Of a stretch of 64,000 nucleotides of DNA, positions 18,909 through 26,617 are shown piece by piece; positions within the stretch are counted from its first letter, which is position 1; the number at the start of each line of letters is the position of its first letter. This stretch comes from Lihuaxuella thermophila. GTDB lineage: Bacteria > Bacillota > Bacilli > Thermoactinomycetales > Thermoactinomycetaceae. The notes beneath the pieces were generated by a model. The model made no database searches. It worked only from the letters and a program-made list of their open reading frames with translations, and had not been told where the DNA came from. The stretch is taken from positions 205,527 through 269,526 of the forward strand of contig NZ_FOCQ01000004.1 in NCBI RefSeq assembly GCF_900110165.1, given 5' to 3'. Both the position numbers and the translations under genes were made by a program.

Positions 18909-19766
18909 TTGCGCAAAGTTCTCATCCCTTTGATCCTGTTGATTACAGCGGGAAACATCTGCTGGTATGTATATGACCAGACCAGGCTCTACTGGGAAAC
19001 CCATGAAGTGAGGGAATTCCGTGTTCCGGGCAAATGGGCTCCCCACTATTTGGCAACCGCTAAAAAATATCGGGTGTCCTGGTTTTATCTTGCCTCGATC
19101 GATGAAGTCAGGACAGGATATGAAAAGGTGAGCCGAAAATCGATTGAAAATCATGCACGGCAACTGAGAAAATTGCTGGATCGGAAAGAAGATACACCTC
19201 AACACGTGGAACAGGCACTTTTGCAGCTCTATCCGCGCCAAGATGTGATCCGGATGATGCAGATTGCCGACTCTTACGCATGGGAAGCAGCTCCGCTTTC
19301 CAAGGATTATCAGTTTCCGTTTCGACGACAAGACCGTCACAAGGTTGCTTATTCCGACACCTGGGGAGAAAGCCGGACTTACGGAGGCAAGCGGAAACAC
19401 GAAGGCATTGATTTAATGGCCCCGAAAGGAACTCCGGTGGTTTCTGTAGCCGATGGAGAGGTCATCCGAAAAGGCTGGAATCGCCTGGGAGGATGGCGCC
19501 TTCTGGTGCAGGATGCCGATCATCCATATATTTACTACTATTACGCCCACTTCAGTAAATATGCGAAAAACATCGAAGAGGGAGACAAAGTGAAAAAGGG
19601 GCAAACCATTGGTTATGTGGGGGACAGCGGCTACGGCCCGGAGGGAACCACTGGTAAATTTCGGCCGCATTTGCATTTTGGGATGTATGTGAGGGAAGGC
19701 ATGTTTTCCATTCAGCGGGATGCCGTCAACCCTTTTCCATTTTTACGGGTATGGGATGAGAAATGA
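18909..19766 (+). CDS. M23 family peptidase (peptidoglycan endopeptidase)
   Basis: 285 residues. TTG start after GGGGAGGAG. A membrane anchor or signal sequence lies at residues ~4-22 (LIPLILLITAGNICWYV). The middle ~100 residues contain helical WFYLASIDEVRTGYEK. The C-terminus is a LytM/M23 domain with zinc ligands H164 and D168 in KHEGIDLMAPKGTPV and the H254-x-H256 pair in PHLHFGMY. M23 enzymes cut peptide cross-bridges in the cell wall. The middle region resembles that of sporulation M23 proteins, but a spore role is only a guess. No operon partner is clear. Confidence 0.88.
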   Translation: MRKVLIPLILLITAGNICWYVYDQTRLYWETHEVREFRVPGKWAPHYLATAKKYRVSWFYLASIDEVRTGYEKVSRKSIENHARQLRKLLDRKEDTPQHVEQALLQLYPRQDVIRMMQIADSYAWEAAPLSKDYQFPFRRQDRHKVAYSDTWGESRTYGGKRKHEGIDLMAPKGTPVVSVADGEVIRKGWNRLGGWRLLVQDADHPYIYYYYAHFSKYAKNIEEGDKVKKGQTIGYVGDSGYGPEGTTGKFRPHLHFGMYVREGMFSIQRDAVNPFPFLRVWDEK

Positions 19767-19814
19767 TTTTCCGTCCTGTTTACAGTTCCAAATGACCGGA
19801 AAGAGGTGAATGCC

Positions 19815-20681
19815 ATGGACGGGTCCATCTCTGAAGCGTTAACCCGGCTCGGCGACCGATCCCGCCCCGGACAAATCCGCCCTTTATCGGGAGGGTGCAT
19901 AAATCAGGCGTTTTATGTTCAAACCGGAAACAGCGAATACTTCGTCAAAACCAACGAAAGAGCGGGCAGGGACTTTTTTCAAAAAGAAGCGGAGGGCTTG
20001 AGGCTGCTGGGGAATGCTCAAGCGATACAGGTTCCGAACGTGTACGGGTATTTCTATTTTGAGGAGACGGAAACCTCTGTCCTGGTGTTGGAGTGGGTTG
20101 AGGGGAACAAAAACAGCCGGACGGAGGAACAGTTAGGCAGAGGAGTGGCCGGGCTGCATCAAACGTACGGCGGGGCCTTTGGGTTGGAAGCAGATAACTA
20201 TATCGGTTCACTGCCTCAGGTCAACCAGTGGCAAGATGACTGGATCGCTTTTTACCGTGAACAGAGATTGGGCGTACAGGCGGCATTGGCGGAACAACAG
20301 GGGTATATGCATCCCGGCCGGTTCAAGAAATTGCAGAAGTTGATGGATCGTCTGGAAGAGTGGCTGCCGGATCACGTCAAGCCTTCCCTGATTCATGGGG
20401 ATCTTTGGAGCGGCAATTGGATCACCGGACCCGGCGGGGAACCTTATTTAATCGATCCAGCGGTCTGTTTCGCCCATTTTGAGCTGGAATTGGCTTTTAC
20501 CGAGTTGTTTGGGGGCTTTTCCGAAAAATTTTACCGGGCCTATGATGAAGTCAATCCGGTAAGTGAGGGCTACCAGGACAGAAAGCAGCTTTATCAGCTT
20601 TATTATCTGCTGGTTCACCTGAATGTGTTTGGCGAATCCTACGGCAGTGCGGTCGACCGGGTTCTGGAGTATTATGTATAA
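19815..20681 (+). CDS. Fructosamine kinase family protein
   Basis: 288 residues, the usual length for this aminoglycoside-phosphotransferase-like fold. It starts with LSGGCINQAFYVQ (nucleotide loop) and YFVKTNER (the ATP-binding lysine), and has the catalytic HGDLWSGNW at H194-D196 followed by YLIDPAVCFAHFELELAF (metal aspartate). Bacterial members phosphorylate ketosamines or ribulosamines so that glycated amines are released. Start ATG 19815 with GAGGTG 6 nt upstream. It ends 51 nt before the Cmr2-like gene on the same strand, with no terminator between, so it could share a transcript with the CRISPR-like operon; a functional link is not evident. Confidence 0.88.
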   Translation: MDGSISEALTRLGDRSRPGQIRPLSGGCINQAFYVQTGNSEYFVKTNERAGRDFFQKEAEGLRLLGNAQAIQVPNVYGYFYFEETETSVLVLEWVEGNKNSRTEEQLGRGVAGLHQTYGGAFGLEADNYIGSLPQVNQWQDDWIAFYREQRLGVQAALAEQQGYMHPGRFKKLQKLMDRLEEWLPDHVKPSLIHGDLWSGNWITGPGGEPYLIDPAVCFAHFELELAFTELFGGFSEKFYRAYDEVNPVSEGYQDRKQLYQLYYLLVHLNVFGESYGSAVDRVLEYYV

Positions 20682-20732
20682 AATATCTTGTTGGGATTAG
20701 CGTGGATCCTGCACAAAAAGAAGAGGAGTAAA

Positions 20733-21977
20733 ATGGCCAACAAAATTTTTCATTTCAAATTGATTCCCGCAAAACATTTTATCCTTAGCTCAGAATTGCC
20801 GACAGATTATATGAGCGGTTCTTTTTTGGTCTCCTATTTGGTCGGAGTGGCGATCCAAAAAGTGATCGAGCAAGGAGGAAAAATGATTTTGCCGCTCACT
20901 GCCGATCCGGAAAGCCGGGAAGCGGCGCATCCGATTTTGCATGCCATTCGGGGCCGTGACCGCAATCAGCCCCGGGAACCGTGGATTGGAACCATCCCCA
21001 ACTATTTCAAGGCAGAGGTCCCCTCCTCCTTCGATCCTCACATCTGTATATCCGCCTTAAAGAAAACCTGGTTGAAAATCGCCAACTCCATCTGGGAGAA
21101 GGTCATACAGGATGTTTCGTGTTTGGGTGAGAATACGAACAAAATATGGAAGAAACAAATCCGCAGTTACTGGCAGGTTTATTGGGGCTTTGGTTCCGAA
21201 CATGACGCTATGTTAAGGAGGAGTTTATGGAATACATATGTGTTTCAGAGTGAAACCGGCCCCGGTTGTTCGATGTTTGACCATTTGCGGGAGCTGTCCG
21301 GACACAGGGATGAAACCCGGCGGGAAAAGTTTTGGAAAGCAATGAATGAGCAGTTGCGCTTGCAGTTGAAACAGCAAGCGTGGCCGGGGCCCTTCCTGCA
21401 TCGCGGAAGCCAATTGAGCGCCCTGGGATTGGTCAAGAGGTTATTCCCGCTTTTTTCGGAAGAAATCGTCGGCTGGCCCACACCGGACTTAAAAGTAAAC
21501 GAAAAAATGTCCCCTTCCGCCTTGATGTTGATTGATTGCGACCGTGCCGGCGAAATGATCTCATCCAACCGCAGACTGAGTTATCTCCTCTCTAAATTCC
21601 TCAGAAACATGATCCGGGACGTGACCGAATATGGAGGCAAGGTTATCTATGCCGGGGGAGACGAGTGTTTGATTCAATCTCCCGTTCACGCGGGTGTCAG
21701 GTTGGCACGGATTTTAAGGAACAAATATACCTGGTTATGTGTCAATGAGTTGGATCTCTACGGAACGATGTCCGCGTCCATTTTATTGATTTATGACGAA
21801 AGAAAACTCAACCAGTCCGTCCACTATTTAAAATGGACGTTGAAGTACCTGGTCAAAGAGCGATATGGCGGGGATGGTTTTATCGTAAGCTCTTGGTTGT
21901 ATAAGCAACCGCAAATCCTGCGTCGATGCAATTGGGATGACCCGTGTGGCTGGGACGAAACCATTCAAATGAACTGA
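20733..21977 (+). CDS. Cmr2/Cas10-like nucleotide cyclase lacking the HD domain
   Basis: 414 residues; type III-B Cmr2 proteins are usually twice this size. Residues ~27-125 match palm 1 of Cmr2 (SGSFLVSYLVGVAIQ, MILPL, then TIPNYF in place of the family's LPNRF). IRSYWQVYWGFG (143-154) and GSQLSALGLVKRLFP (225-239) match the Cmr2 linkers. Palm 2 spans ~262-390 with metal ligands D268 and D270 (LMLIDCDRAGEM) and YAGGDE, with GGDE at 308-311, then TMSASILLIYD. The zinc-finger area keeps only one cysteine (GCSMFD, ~179). The HD nuclease and C-terminal D4 domain are absent. The intact site predicts ATP polymerisation to cyclic oligoadenylate or a related nucleotide. Start ATG 20733 after AGAGGAG. 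First of four tightly spaced genes. Confidence 0.85.
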   Translation: MANKIFHFKLIPAKHFILSSELPTDYMSGSFLVSYLVGVAIQKVIEQGGKMILPLTADPESREAAHPILHAIRGRDRNQPREPWIGTIPNYFKAEVPSSFDPHICISALKKTWLKIANSIWEKVIQDVSCLGENTNKIWKKQIRSYWQVYWGFGSEHDAMLRRSLWNTYVFQSETGPGCSMFDHLRELSGHRDETRREKFWKAMNEQLRLQLKQQAWPGPFLHRGSQLSALGLVKRLFPLFSEEIVGWPTPDLKVNEKMSPSALMLIDCDRAGEMISSNRRLSYLLSKFLRNMIRDVTEYGGKVIYAGGDECLIQSPVHAGVRLARILRNKYTWLCVNELDLYGTMSASILLIYDERKLNQSVHYLKWTLKYLVKERYGGDGFIVSSWLYKQPQILRRCNWDDPCGWDETIQMN

Positions 21978-21985
21978 GGATGATT

Positions 21986-22915
21986 ATGATTCGTGTGTTA
22001 AGAGTGGAGCTTTGTATAGAGGATTTATTTTTCCATCCGCACTTGTTCTCTTTTCAAGACGATCTGGTCACGAATATACAAACTTATGTGGAGCGCAGTC
22101 GTTTACATCTGATGCAAAAGTTGGGGAAACGGATCTGGAAGATCACGGGTCCGTGTTACTCTTATCAAAATGAGTCTGTGTACCCCCTCCCGAGAGTGTT
22201 TTACGGTCCCGACTCACACAGGCCCGCTCACGGCGAAGCGTTTGATATGATTCACCCGGGAAAGCCTGTTGCCTGTGATCTCGGGCAAAAACTGCTGCCG
22301 GTTGTGTCAGATCGGGATTTTCCCGATCAAGGTTCGATTTTAAAAGGATGGATCACCAGAAGAGGGTTGGAGGCTCTACGAGCGAATCAACAGCCGGATA
22401 TAAAAGATATCCATCTGGCCAAAAAAATTTTTTCATCTGTGTTTGATCCTCCATCCCGCGGTTTCGGAAATCTAAAAGTAATTTTTTACGTTCACATGAG
22501 AGATTTTCCTTCCCAAGAAGTTTTAAAAGAATTAAAACAGGAAAAGAAATATAAAATTCGTATTAGTAATATAGAGAAAAACTATTTTTCCTTTGCGAAA
22601 GGAGATGTGTTTCCGGCAAAGGGCATTTTTATTTCATTAATGACCTCGATGATCACCGACCGGGTCAAGGAAGTATTGTTGAACGGCCCGCTTCCTTTAT
22701 CTTTGCCTTGCATTTCGGCCAGTACGCCTTGGCCCTTACGGCTGTTCGTCAGAAGAAAGCAAAAGAAATTCTACCTCATCCCGGAAGGCAGCACTTGGTT
22801 TTATTACAGCGATTCCAGGTTAATGCGCGAACTTCAGCAATTGAAAAGAAACGGAGCGGGTGAATGGACGGTATACGGATATGGAAAATGTTTCGCGGGC
22901 CCTTGGGGAGGATGA
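21986..22915 (+). CDS. Cmr3-like RAMP protein
   Basis: 309 residues. It opens with a RAMP-type beta strand (MIRVLRVELCIEDLFFHP), then YPLPRVFYGPDS (67-77), the position where Cmr3 has its 'P.P....GA' segment. FYLIPEGSTWFYY (262-274) matches the Cmr3 'iPaGsvyff' strand, and the end GEWTVYGYGKCFAGPWGG matches the glycine-rich C-terminal loop 'GfG..l.G.W'. In type III-B complexes Cmr3 binds Cmr2 and the 5' handle of the crRNA. Here it sits 8 nt after the Cmr2-like gene, which supports a Cmr2-Cmr3 heterodimer. Start ATG 21986 is preferred over an in-frame GTG inside the upstream gene because AGGA lies 5 nt ahead. Sequence identity to known Cmr3 is low. Confidence 0.72.
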   Translation: MIRVLRVELCIEDLFFHPHLFSFQDDLVTNIQTYVERSRLHLMQKLGKRIWKITGPCYSYQNESVYPLPRVFYGPDSHRPAHGEAFDMIHPGKPVACDLGQKLLPVVSDRDFPDQGSILKGWITRRGLEALRANQQPDIKDIHLAKKIFSSVFDPPSRGFGNLKVIFYVHMRDFPSQEVLKELKQEKKYKIRISNIEKNYFSFAKGDVFPAKGIFISLMTSMITDRVKEVLLNGPLPLSLPCISASTPWPLRLFVRRKQKKFYLIPEGSTWFYYSDSRLMRELQQLKRNGAGEWTVYGYGKCFAGPWGG

Positions 22916-22918
22916 AAA

Positions 22919-23755
22919 TTGAAACAGGTCATTATCTCTACCGTTGGAGTTTCCATGTTGACAAGAAATATCAAAGAAAAGGAGAAGTTAGGTCGGCTCA
23001 GAAGCGGGACAGTGGATCAATATCCGGAATTTACCGCCCTGATGAATGAACTGATGGACGAGCTGGAGCAGGCGGCGCTCCGGTATCGTTCATCCCCCAA
23101 ACTTTTGGGTGCCGAGCTCAATAGTCTGGACAGGATCGGAGTGAACAAGGGGGATCAGCTATACTTTTTAACCACCCATACGTTGGATGGAATGCTCGTC
23201 GGTGAGGCATTGAAAAAAATCGTGACCCGGTTTTGGGAAGTGGATGCCTATTATGAAACGGTTGAAGGGTTACAGGTACAAAATGCCGATGCGTTCTGTT
23301 ATCTGGGACTGCCTCAATTGGTCAACAAGGTAACGGCGATTTTGGAAAAACATCCGGCAGATCAATATAGGCGAATTTTTAATACGACAGGCGGATTTAA
23401 AGCGGTGTCGTTTTATATGACGATTTTGGGAATGTTGGAAGGGGTCACGGTTAAATATTTGTTTGAGAACTCTGATCACATCATCGAAATGCCGGCTGCG
23501 CCCGTTTATTTTAATATCGAATCTTTTTACCGGTTGGGACGGGTGATCGAAAAAATGCTGAACGGGGCCATTCATGAATCGGAACTGATTTGGCTCACAG
23601 GCCGATCCCGCCAACAGCTGAAGGGGGAGTTCAGCGATATTCTCGTCTGGCAACCGGACGGAACAGTCACTCTGTCTGCGTTGGCGCGAATCATTTATAT
23701 CCGGTTGGTCTGGAACAACCCCGGCAAATTCATCATCAATTTTCCAAAAAAATAA
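22919..23755 (+). CDS. CARF-domain protein, APE2256/Crn1-like
   Basis: 278 residues. TTG start with GGGGAGG upstream; the Cmr3-like stop is 3 nt earlier. Residues ~1-185 form a CARF Rossmann domain: IISTVGVSMLTRN has the ligand-loop serine S12, and FNTTGGFKAVSFYM has the conserved lysine K161. The same serine and lysine act in ring nucleases of the Crn1 group (Sso2081), which cleave cyclic tetra-adenylate. The C-terminal ~90 residues (ESELIWLTGRSRQQLKGEF ...) are helical, perhaps a winged helix, with no HEPN RxxxxH or PD-ExK nuclease motif. It may therefore be a sensor, a ring nuclease that turns the signal off, or both. The next gene's possible first ATG overlaps its stop codon. Confidence 0.8.
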   Translation: MKQVIISTVGVSMLTRNIKEKEKLGRLRSGTVDQYPEFTALMNELMDELEQAALRYRSSPKLLGAELNSLDRIGVNKGDQLYFLTTHTLDGMLVGEALKKIVTRFWEVDAYYETVEGLQVQNADAFCYLGLPQLVNKVTAILEKHPADQYRRIFNTTGGFKAVSFYMTILGMLEGVTVKYLFENSDHIIEMPAAPVYFNIESFYRLGRVIEKMLNGAIHESELIWLTGRSRQQLKGEFSDILVWQPDGTVTLSALARIIYIRLVWNNPGKFIINFPKK

Positions 23756-23781
23756 TGGTTCTGAAATGGGAGTCAAGCCAA

Positions 23782-24678
23782 ATGGAGGAACAGTACAAAA
23801 AATTTCTCATTGTTTCAACCTTGAGCGTGATCTTATGCCTGATTTTGATCTTTGGAGTCTATATTCTCCCGATCAGTCCGAAGCTTATCATTAAAACGGA
23901 GAGCTCGGACCAGATCGCAAACCAGATCGCCTACATGAATTTTCTGCTCACTTTCTTGGCGACGCTGGGTACGGTCACCGGACTGGCGTTTGCTTTATAC
24001 GGCTACTATCAGACGCAAAAGATTCCGGAGTTAGTGAAAGACCAGGTAAGAAAACAAATCAATGTACAGATGAATCAGGTAACCAATGAAATGAACGAAA
24101 CGGTCAAAAAAAGTTTAAAGGCGCTGGTGCAGTTGTCAGAGAGGTCAGTGCTAGGCAGGCATAACTATGTCAATCCCCTGTCTCCTTTATATGATATTGA
24201 AGAGGCGGAGCAGACATTTCCTGAACTTTGGGGATTGGAATACTTTAAAGCGATTTACAAATGGTATGAATCGTACGACTTCAAAAACAAGAAGGATGAA
24301 GCGATCGCGCTCATGAAAAGCCATATTGAAAAGAACCCCGAACATATCAAGGCTTATATTTACTTGATTTTTTGGCATAAGATCAGCGGAAGCCACATCG
24401 AAGCCATCATCGTATTGCGGGACCTGTTAAAAGTACAACCCTCTCTTTGCTACGAAGAAGGGCTGTACCAGGATTTGGACTGGAACAGCAGCAGGGAAAT
24501 TGTGGAGTTCAGGAACAAGGTGTTATTTGATGCCGAGAAAAAGCTTTATGAAGCAGAAGGGAAATTGGACGAGTTTTTTGATTTCGGCAAACCTACTGTT
24601 TTAGAGGAAAAATTGCAGAAATACAGAGCGAATATGGAAATGGAGATCTTTAAGCGCAAATATTTTTATGCTCGCTAG
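23782..24678 (+). CDS. Two-TM, coiled-coil, TPR-like membrane protein of the CARF operon
   Basis: 298 residues from ATG 23782 (GGGAG 9 nt upstream); ATG 23755, overlapping the upstream stop as TAATG, would add nine residues. Membrane segments at ~8-30 (FLIVSTLSVILCLILIFGVY) and ~52-76 (NFLLTFLATLGTVTGLAFALYG) are joined by a short loop. A charged helix with coiled-coil character follows (~82-118), then helix pairs at ~150-225 (EYFKAIYKWYESYD, EAIALMKSHIEKNPEHIKAYIYLI, EAIIVLRDLLKVQP) that look like TPR repeats in the cytoplasm. No enzyme motif is seen. Its place behind a nucleotide cyclase and a CARF sensor suggests a membrane-acting effector. I do not recognise a named family. Confidence 0.75.
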   Translation: MEEQYKKFLIVSTLSVILCLILIFGVYILPISPKLIIKTESSDQIANQIAYMNFLLTFLATLGTVTGLAFALYGYYQTQKIPELVKDQVRKQINVQMNQVTNEMNETVKKSLKALVQLSERSVLGRHNYVNPLSPLYDIEEAEQTFPELWGLEYFKAIYKWYESYDFKNKKDEAIALMKSHIEKNPEHIKAYIYLIFWHKISGSHIEAIIVLRDLLKVQPSLCYEEGLYQDLDWNSSREIVEFRNKVLFDAEKKLYEAEGKLDEFFDFGKPTVLEEKLQKYRANMEMEIFKRKYFYAR

Positions 24679-24760
24679 GATCAAAAGCAAATGCAATGGG
24701 CATTCCCCAAAGGCGGGACATGCCCCTTTTGCTGAAACCAACGTCCTCCGACGCAGCAGC

Positions 24761-24991
24761 TCAGTCCTGTTCGTTTTCAATCTGCCTTCTTGTTCGTTCG
24801 ATCCGGTCCCTTTCTTCTGCGATGGCCAGATCGACGGCATTGTGCGTTAAAGATTCCAGGGGAAGGCCTTGAAATTGTTCCACGGTTGGAGAAGGGTCGA
24901 TTTCAATCCCGCCGACCGTGGTTCCGTGTTTGTCTTGCTCATTTTGATTATCCTTATTTTCCATTTCGAAATGCTGATCGCGTGTCTTCAA
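24761..24991 (-). CDS. Small acidic hypothetical protein
   Basis: 76 residues from a TTG start with GGAGG 11 nt upstream. It is very polar: ENKDNQNEQDKHGTT early, then GGIEIDPSPTVEQFQGLPLES and a charged C-terminal helix (AIAEERDRIERTRRQIENEQ). No membrane segment or known motif. The gene lies convergent to the CRISPR-like operon, so it is not part of it. I do not recognise the family. The clean frame, ribosome site and balanced amphipathic helix make it likely to be real. Confidence 0.55.
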   Translation of the reverse strand: MKTRDQHFEMENKDNQNEQDKHGTTVGGIEIDPSPTVEQFQGLPLESLTHNAVDLAIAEERDRIERTRRQIENEQD

Positions 24992-25065
24992 TGCCGAGTA
25001 AACCTCCGATGCTATTTATTTGTCAGGAGTCTTAGGGAAACCGCTCCTATGTTCTGCAAAGCGGA

Positions 25066-25419
25066 TTATGCTCCTTTGTCCGTTTTTCCCGTACGGAGGA
25101 GCCACAAATGCTGGAAATACTCCGTGACGGCTAATAAAAAGGCGGTGAGAGTGGCTCCCACCCAGGTAACCCGGGAACCCGGAAAAAAGTAGGAGCTGAT
25201 GTAGACAATCGCCGTAGCCGCTATAAAATCCATCAGATTGCTGAGCCAAAAAGTTCCTCTCCGGAGAAAAACGATTTCCATTGCGTGAGCGGCGATCGCC
25301 AGCACAATGCCGACAATGACCGGATGATAAAAAGAGGGGTAATACACTTCTCTAAACAAAAAAGAGGACAACAGGACGACAACCGGGCAGACGATGAGTT
25401 TGATGATGAAACCCGCCAA
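25066..25419 (-). CDS. DUF2512 family membrane protein (YndM-like)
   Basis: 117 residues with four hydrophobic segments: IIKLIVCPVVVLLSSFLF, PVIVGIVLAIAAHAMEIVF, LMDFIAATAIVYISSYF and VGATLTAFLLAVTEYFQHL. The pattern of four short helices with 'lsNlmDFiaa' after helix two is that of DUF2512, a family of small membrane proteins common in Bacillales. No function is established. TTG start with GGGAGG 8 nt upstream. The small acidic gene follows on the same strand after 74 nt and may be co-transcribed. Confidence 0.75.
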   Translation of the reverse strand: MAGFIIKLIVCPVVVLLSSFLFREVYYPSFYHPVIVGIVLAIAAHAMEIVFLRRGTFWLSNLMDFIAATAIVYISSYFFPGSRVTWVGATLTAFLLAVTEYFQHLWLLRTGKTDKGA

Positions 25420-25498
25420 TGTTTTGGCCTCCCTTTAACAAGCACTTTTGTACGTAATGGTCCCCTGAATTTCCCTAATTATGCAAGAAGCAGACCAC

Positions 25499-25532
25499 GA
25501 AAAAACCCCTGCCCGTCAATGCAGGCAGGGGT
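25499..25532 (-). terminator. Rho-independent terminator of speE
   Basis: On the reverse strand ACCCCTGCCTGC and GGCAGGGGT pair around a small loop, followed by six T residues. It lies 5 nt after the speE stop. Confidence 0.9.
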
Positions 25533-25537
25533 TGAAT

Positions 25538-26389
25538 TTACGAGAACTGATGGCGCAAAAACTCGGGAAGTTGGAAGCAAGCTTGCAAAATGTGCTGATT
25601 GACATACCGGGTGTTTTTGTCAAAATCTGTGACGGAGATGTCCTTATATTTTTTCGATCCCAGCGTAAAGCTCCATAAACCGCCCGGATAGGTGGGAACA
25701 GTGGCCGTGTAGATTTTCATGTGCGGGAAAAGATCGCGGATGTGACCGGCCGTCTGCTTCAGAATATCCATGTGGAATACGGGGGACTGGCTTTGGCAGA
25801 CCATTAAACCGTCATCTTTCAACGCCCGGTAAATATCTTCATAAAAGCTTCGCTCAAACAGCTGCTTGGCTGGTCCGATCGGGTCGGAGGAGTCAACGAT
25901 AACCACATCATAATGGTTTTTGTATTTCTTGACATGTTCGATTCCGTCCTGATAGATAAAGTTGACCCGGGGGTCGGACAAATTTCCCGAGACTTCCTGA
26001 AGATGTTTTTTGCACACTTTGACGACCAACTCGTCAATTTCCACCATATCGATACTTTTTACATTTTTATACTTGACTGCTTCGCGGGCTGCACCGCAAT
26101 CACCGCCGCCGATAATCAAAACTCGTTCGGGATTGGGGTGGATGGAGAGGGGAACATGGGAGATCATTTCATTGTAAATGTGCCCGTCAATCGAGGTGGT
26201 TTGGACAACTCCATCCAGGACCAGCATTCTGCCAAAATCATAAGAATCAAGGATCATGACGTGCTGAAAGGCGGATGGTTCGGAAAAGATCACTTCTCTG
26301 ATCCGATAGCTGATCTTCATGTTTTCCCTCTCGTCTTCCACCAGCCAGATCTCTCCGTTTATGGTTTGCAGGTACTTCTCAGCGTGCAT
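25538..26389 (-). CDS. speE: Spermidine synthase (polyamine aminopropyltransferase)
   Basis: 283 residues, close to B. subtilis SpeE (276). It transfers the aminopropyl group of decarboxylated S-adenosylmethionine to putrescine. The N-terminal small beta domain (YRIREVIFSEPSAFQHVMILDS) precedes the Rossmann domain. The latter has VLDGVVQTTSIDGHIYNEMI, the cofactor loop VLIIGGGDCGAAREAVKY, and the active-site VIVDSSDPIGPAKQLF with the catalytic aspartates. Start ATG after GGAGGATTGTCAG. Bacillus usually has speB behind speE; here a terminator follows at once, so the agmatinase gene must lie elsewhere. Confidence 0.95.
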   Translation of the reverse strand: MHAEKYLQTINGEIWLVEDERENMKISYRIREVIFSEPSAFQHVMILDSYDFGRMLVLDGVVQTTSIDGHIYNEMISHVPLSIHPNPERVLIIGGGDCGAAREAVKYKNVKSIDMVEIDELVVKVCKKHLQEVSGNLSDPRVNFIYQDGIEHVKKYKNHYDVVIVDSSDPIGPAKQLFERSFYEDIYRALKDDGLMVCQSQSPVFHMDILKQTAGHIRDLFPHMKIYTATVPTYPGGLWSFTLGSKKYKDISVTDFDKNTRYVNQHILQACFQLPEFLRHQFS

Positions 26390-26617
26390 CTGACAATCCT
26401 CCTCGTGTATGGGGTATGTAATCAGGGATAAGACCTACGGATACAAGAAGATATTTTATCAAAAGGGAACGTGTATATTGCAAGGCATTTTGCGGATTTA
26501 TGTTACAATTCTTTTGTCACTGTTGGCGTTAAGAGTATTATACATAATTAAGAGCGAATCATGTTGACAGCGTCGCCCGCAAATTTTTGGATGCGGGCAC
26601 AACCGGGAGAGTGTATC

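Noticed and set aside
20682..24760. Possible CRISPR repeats around the Cmr-like operon
   Set aside because: No repeated 25-37 nt unit with regular spacers was found by eye on either side, nor elsewhere in the window.
26555..26617. Upstream extension of the GGCT-like gene from 26561
   Set aside because: Those extra codons (beginning MLTASPANFW) have no ribosome site and do not fit the family start NLFVYGTL.
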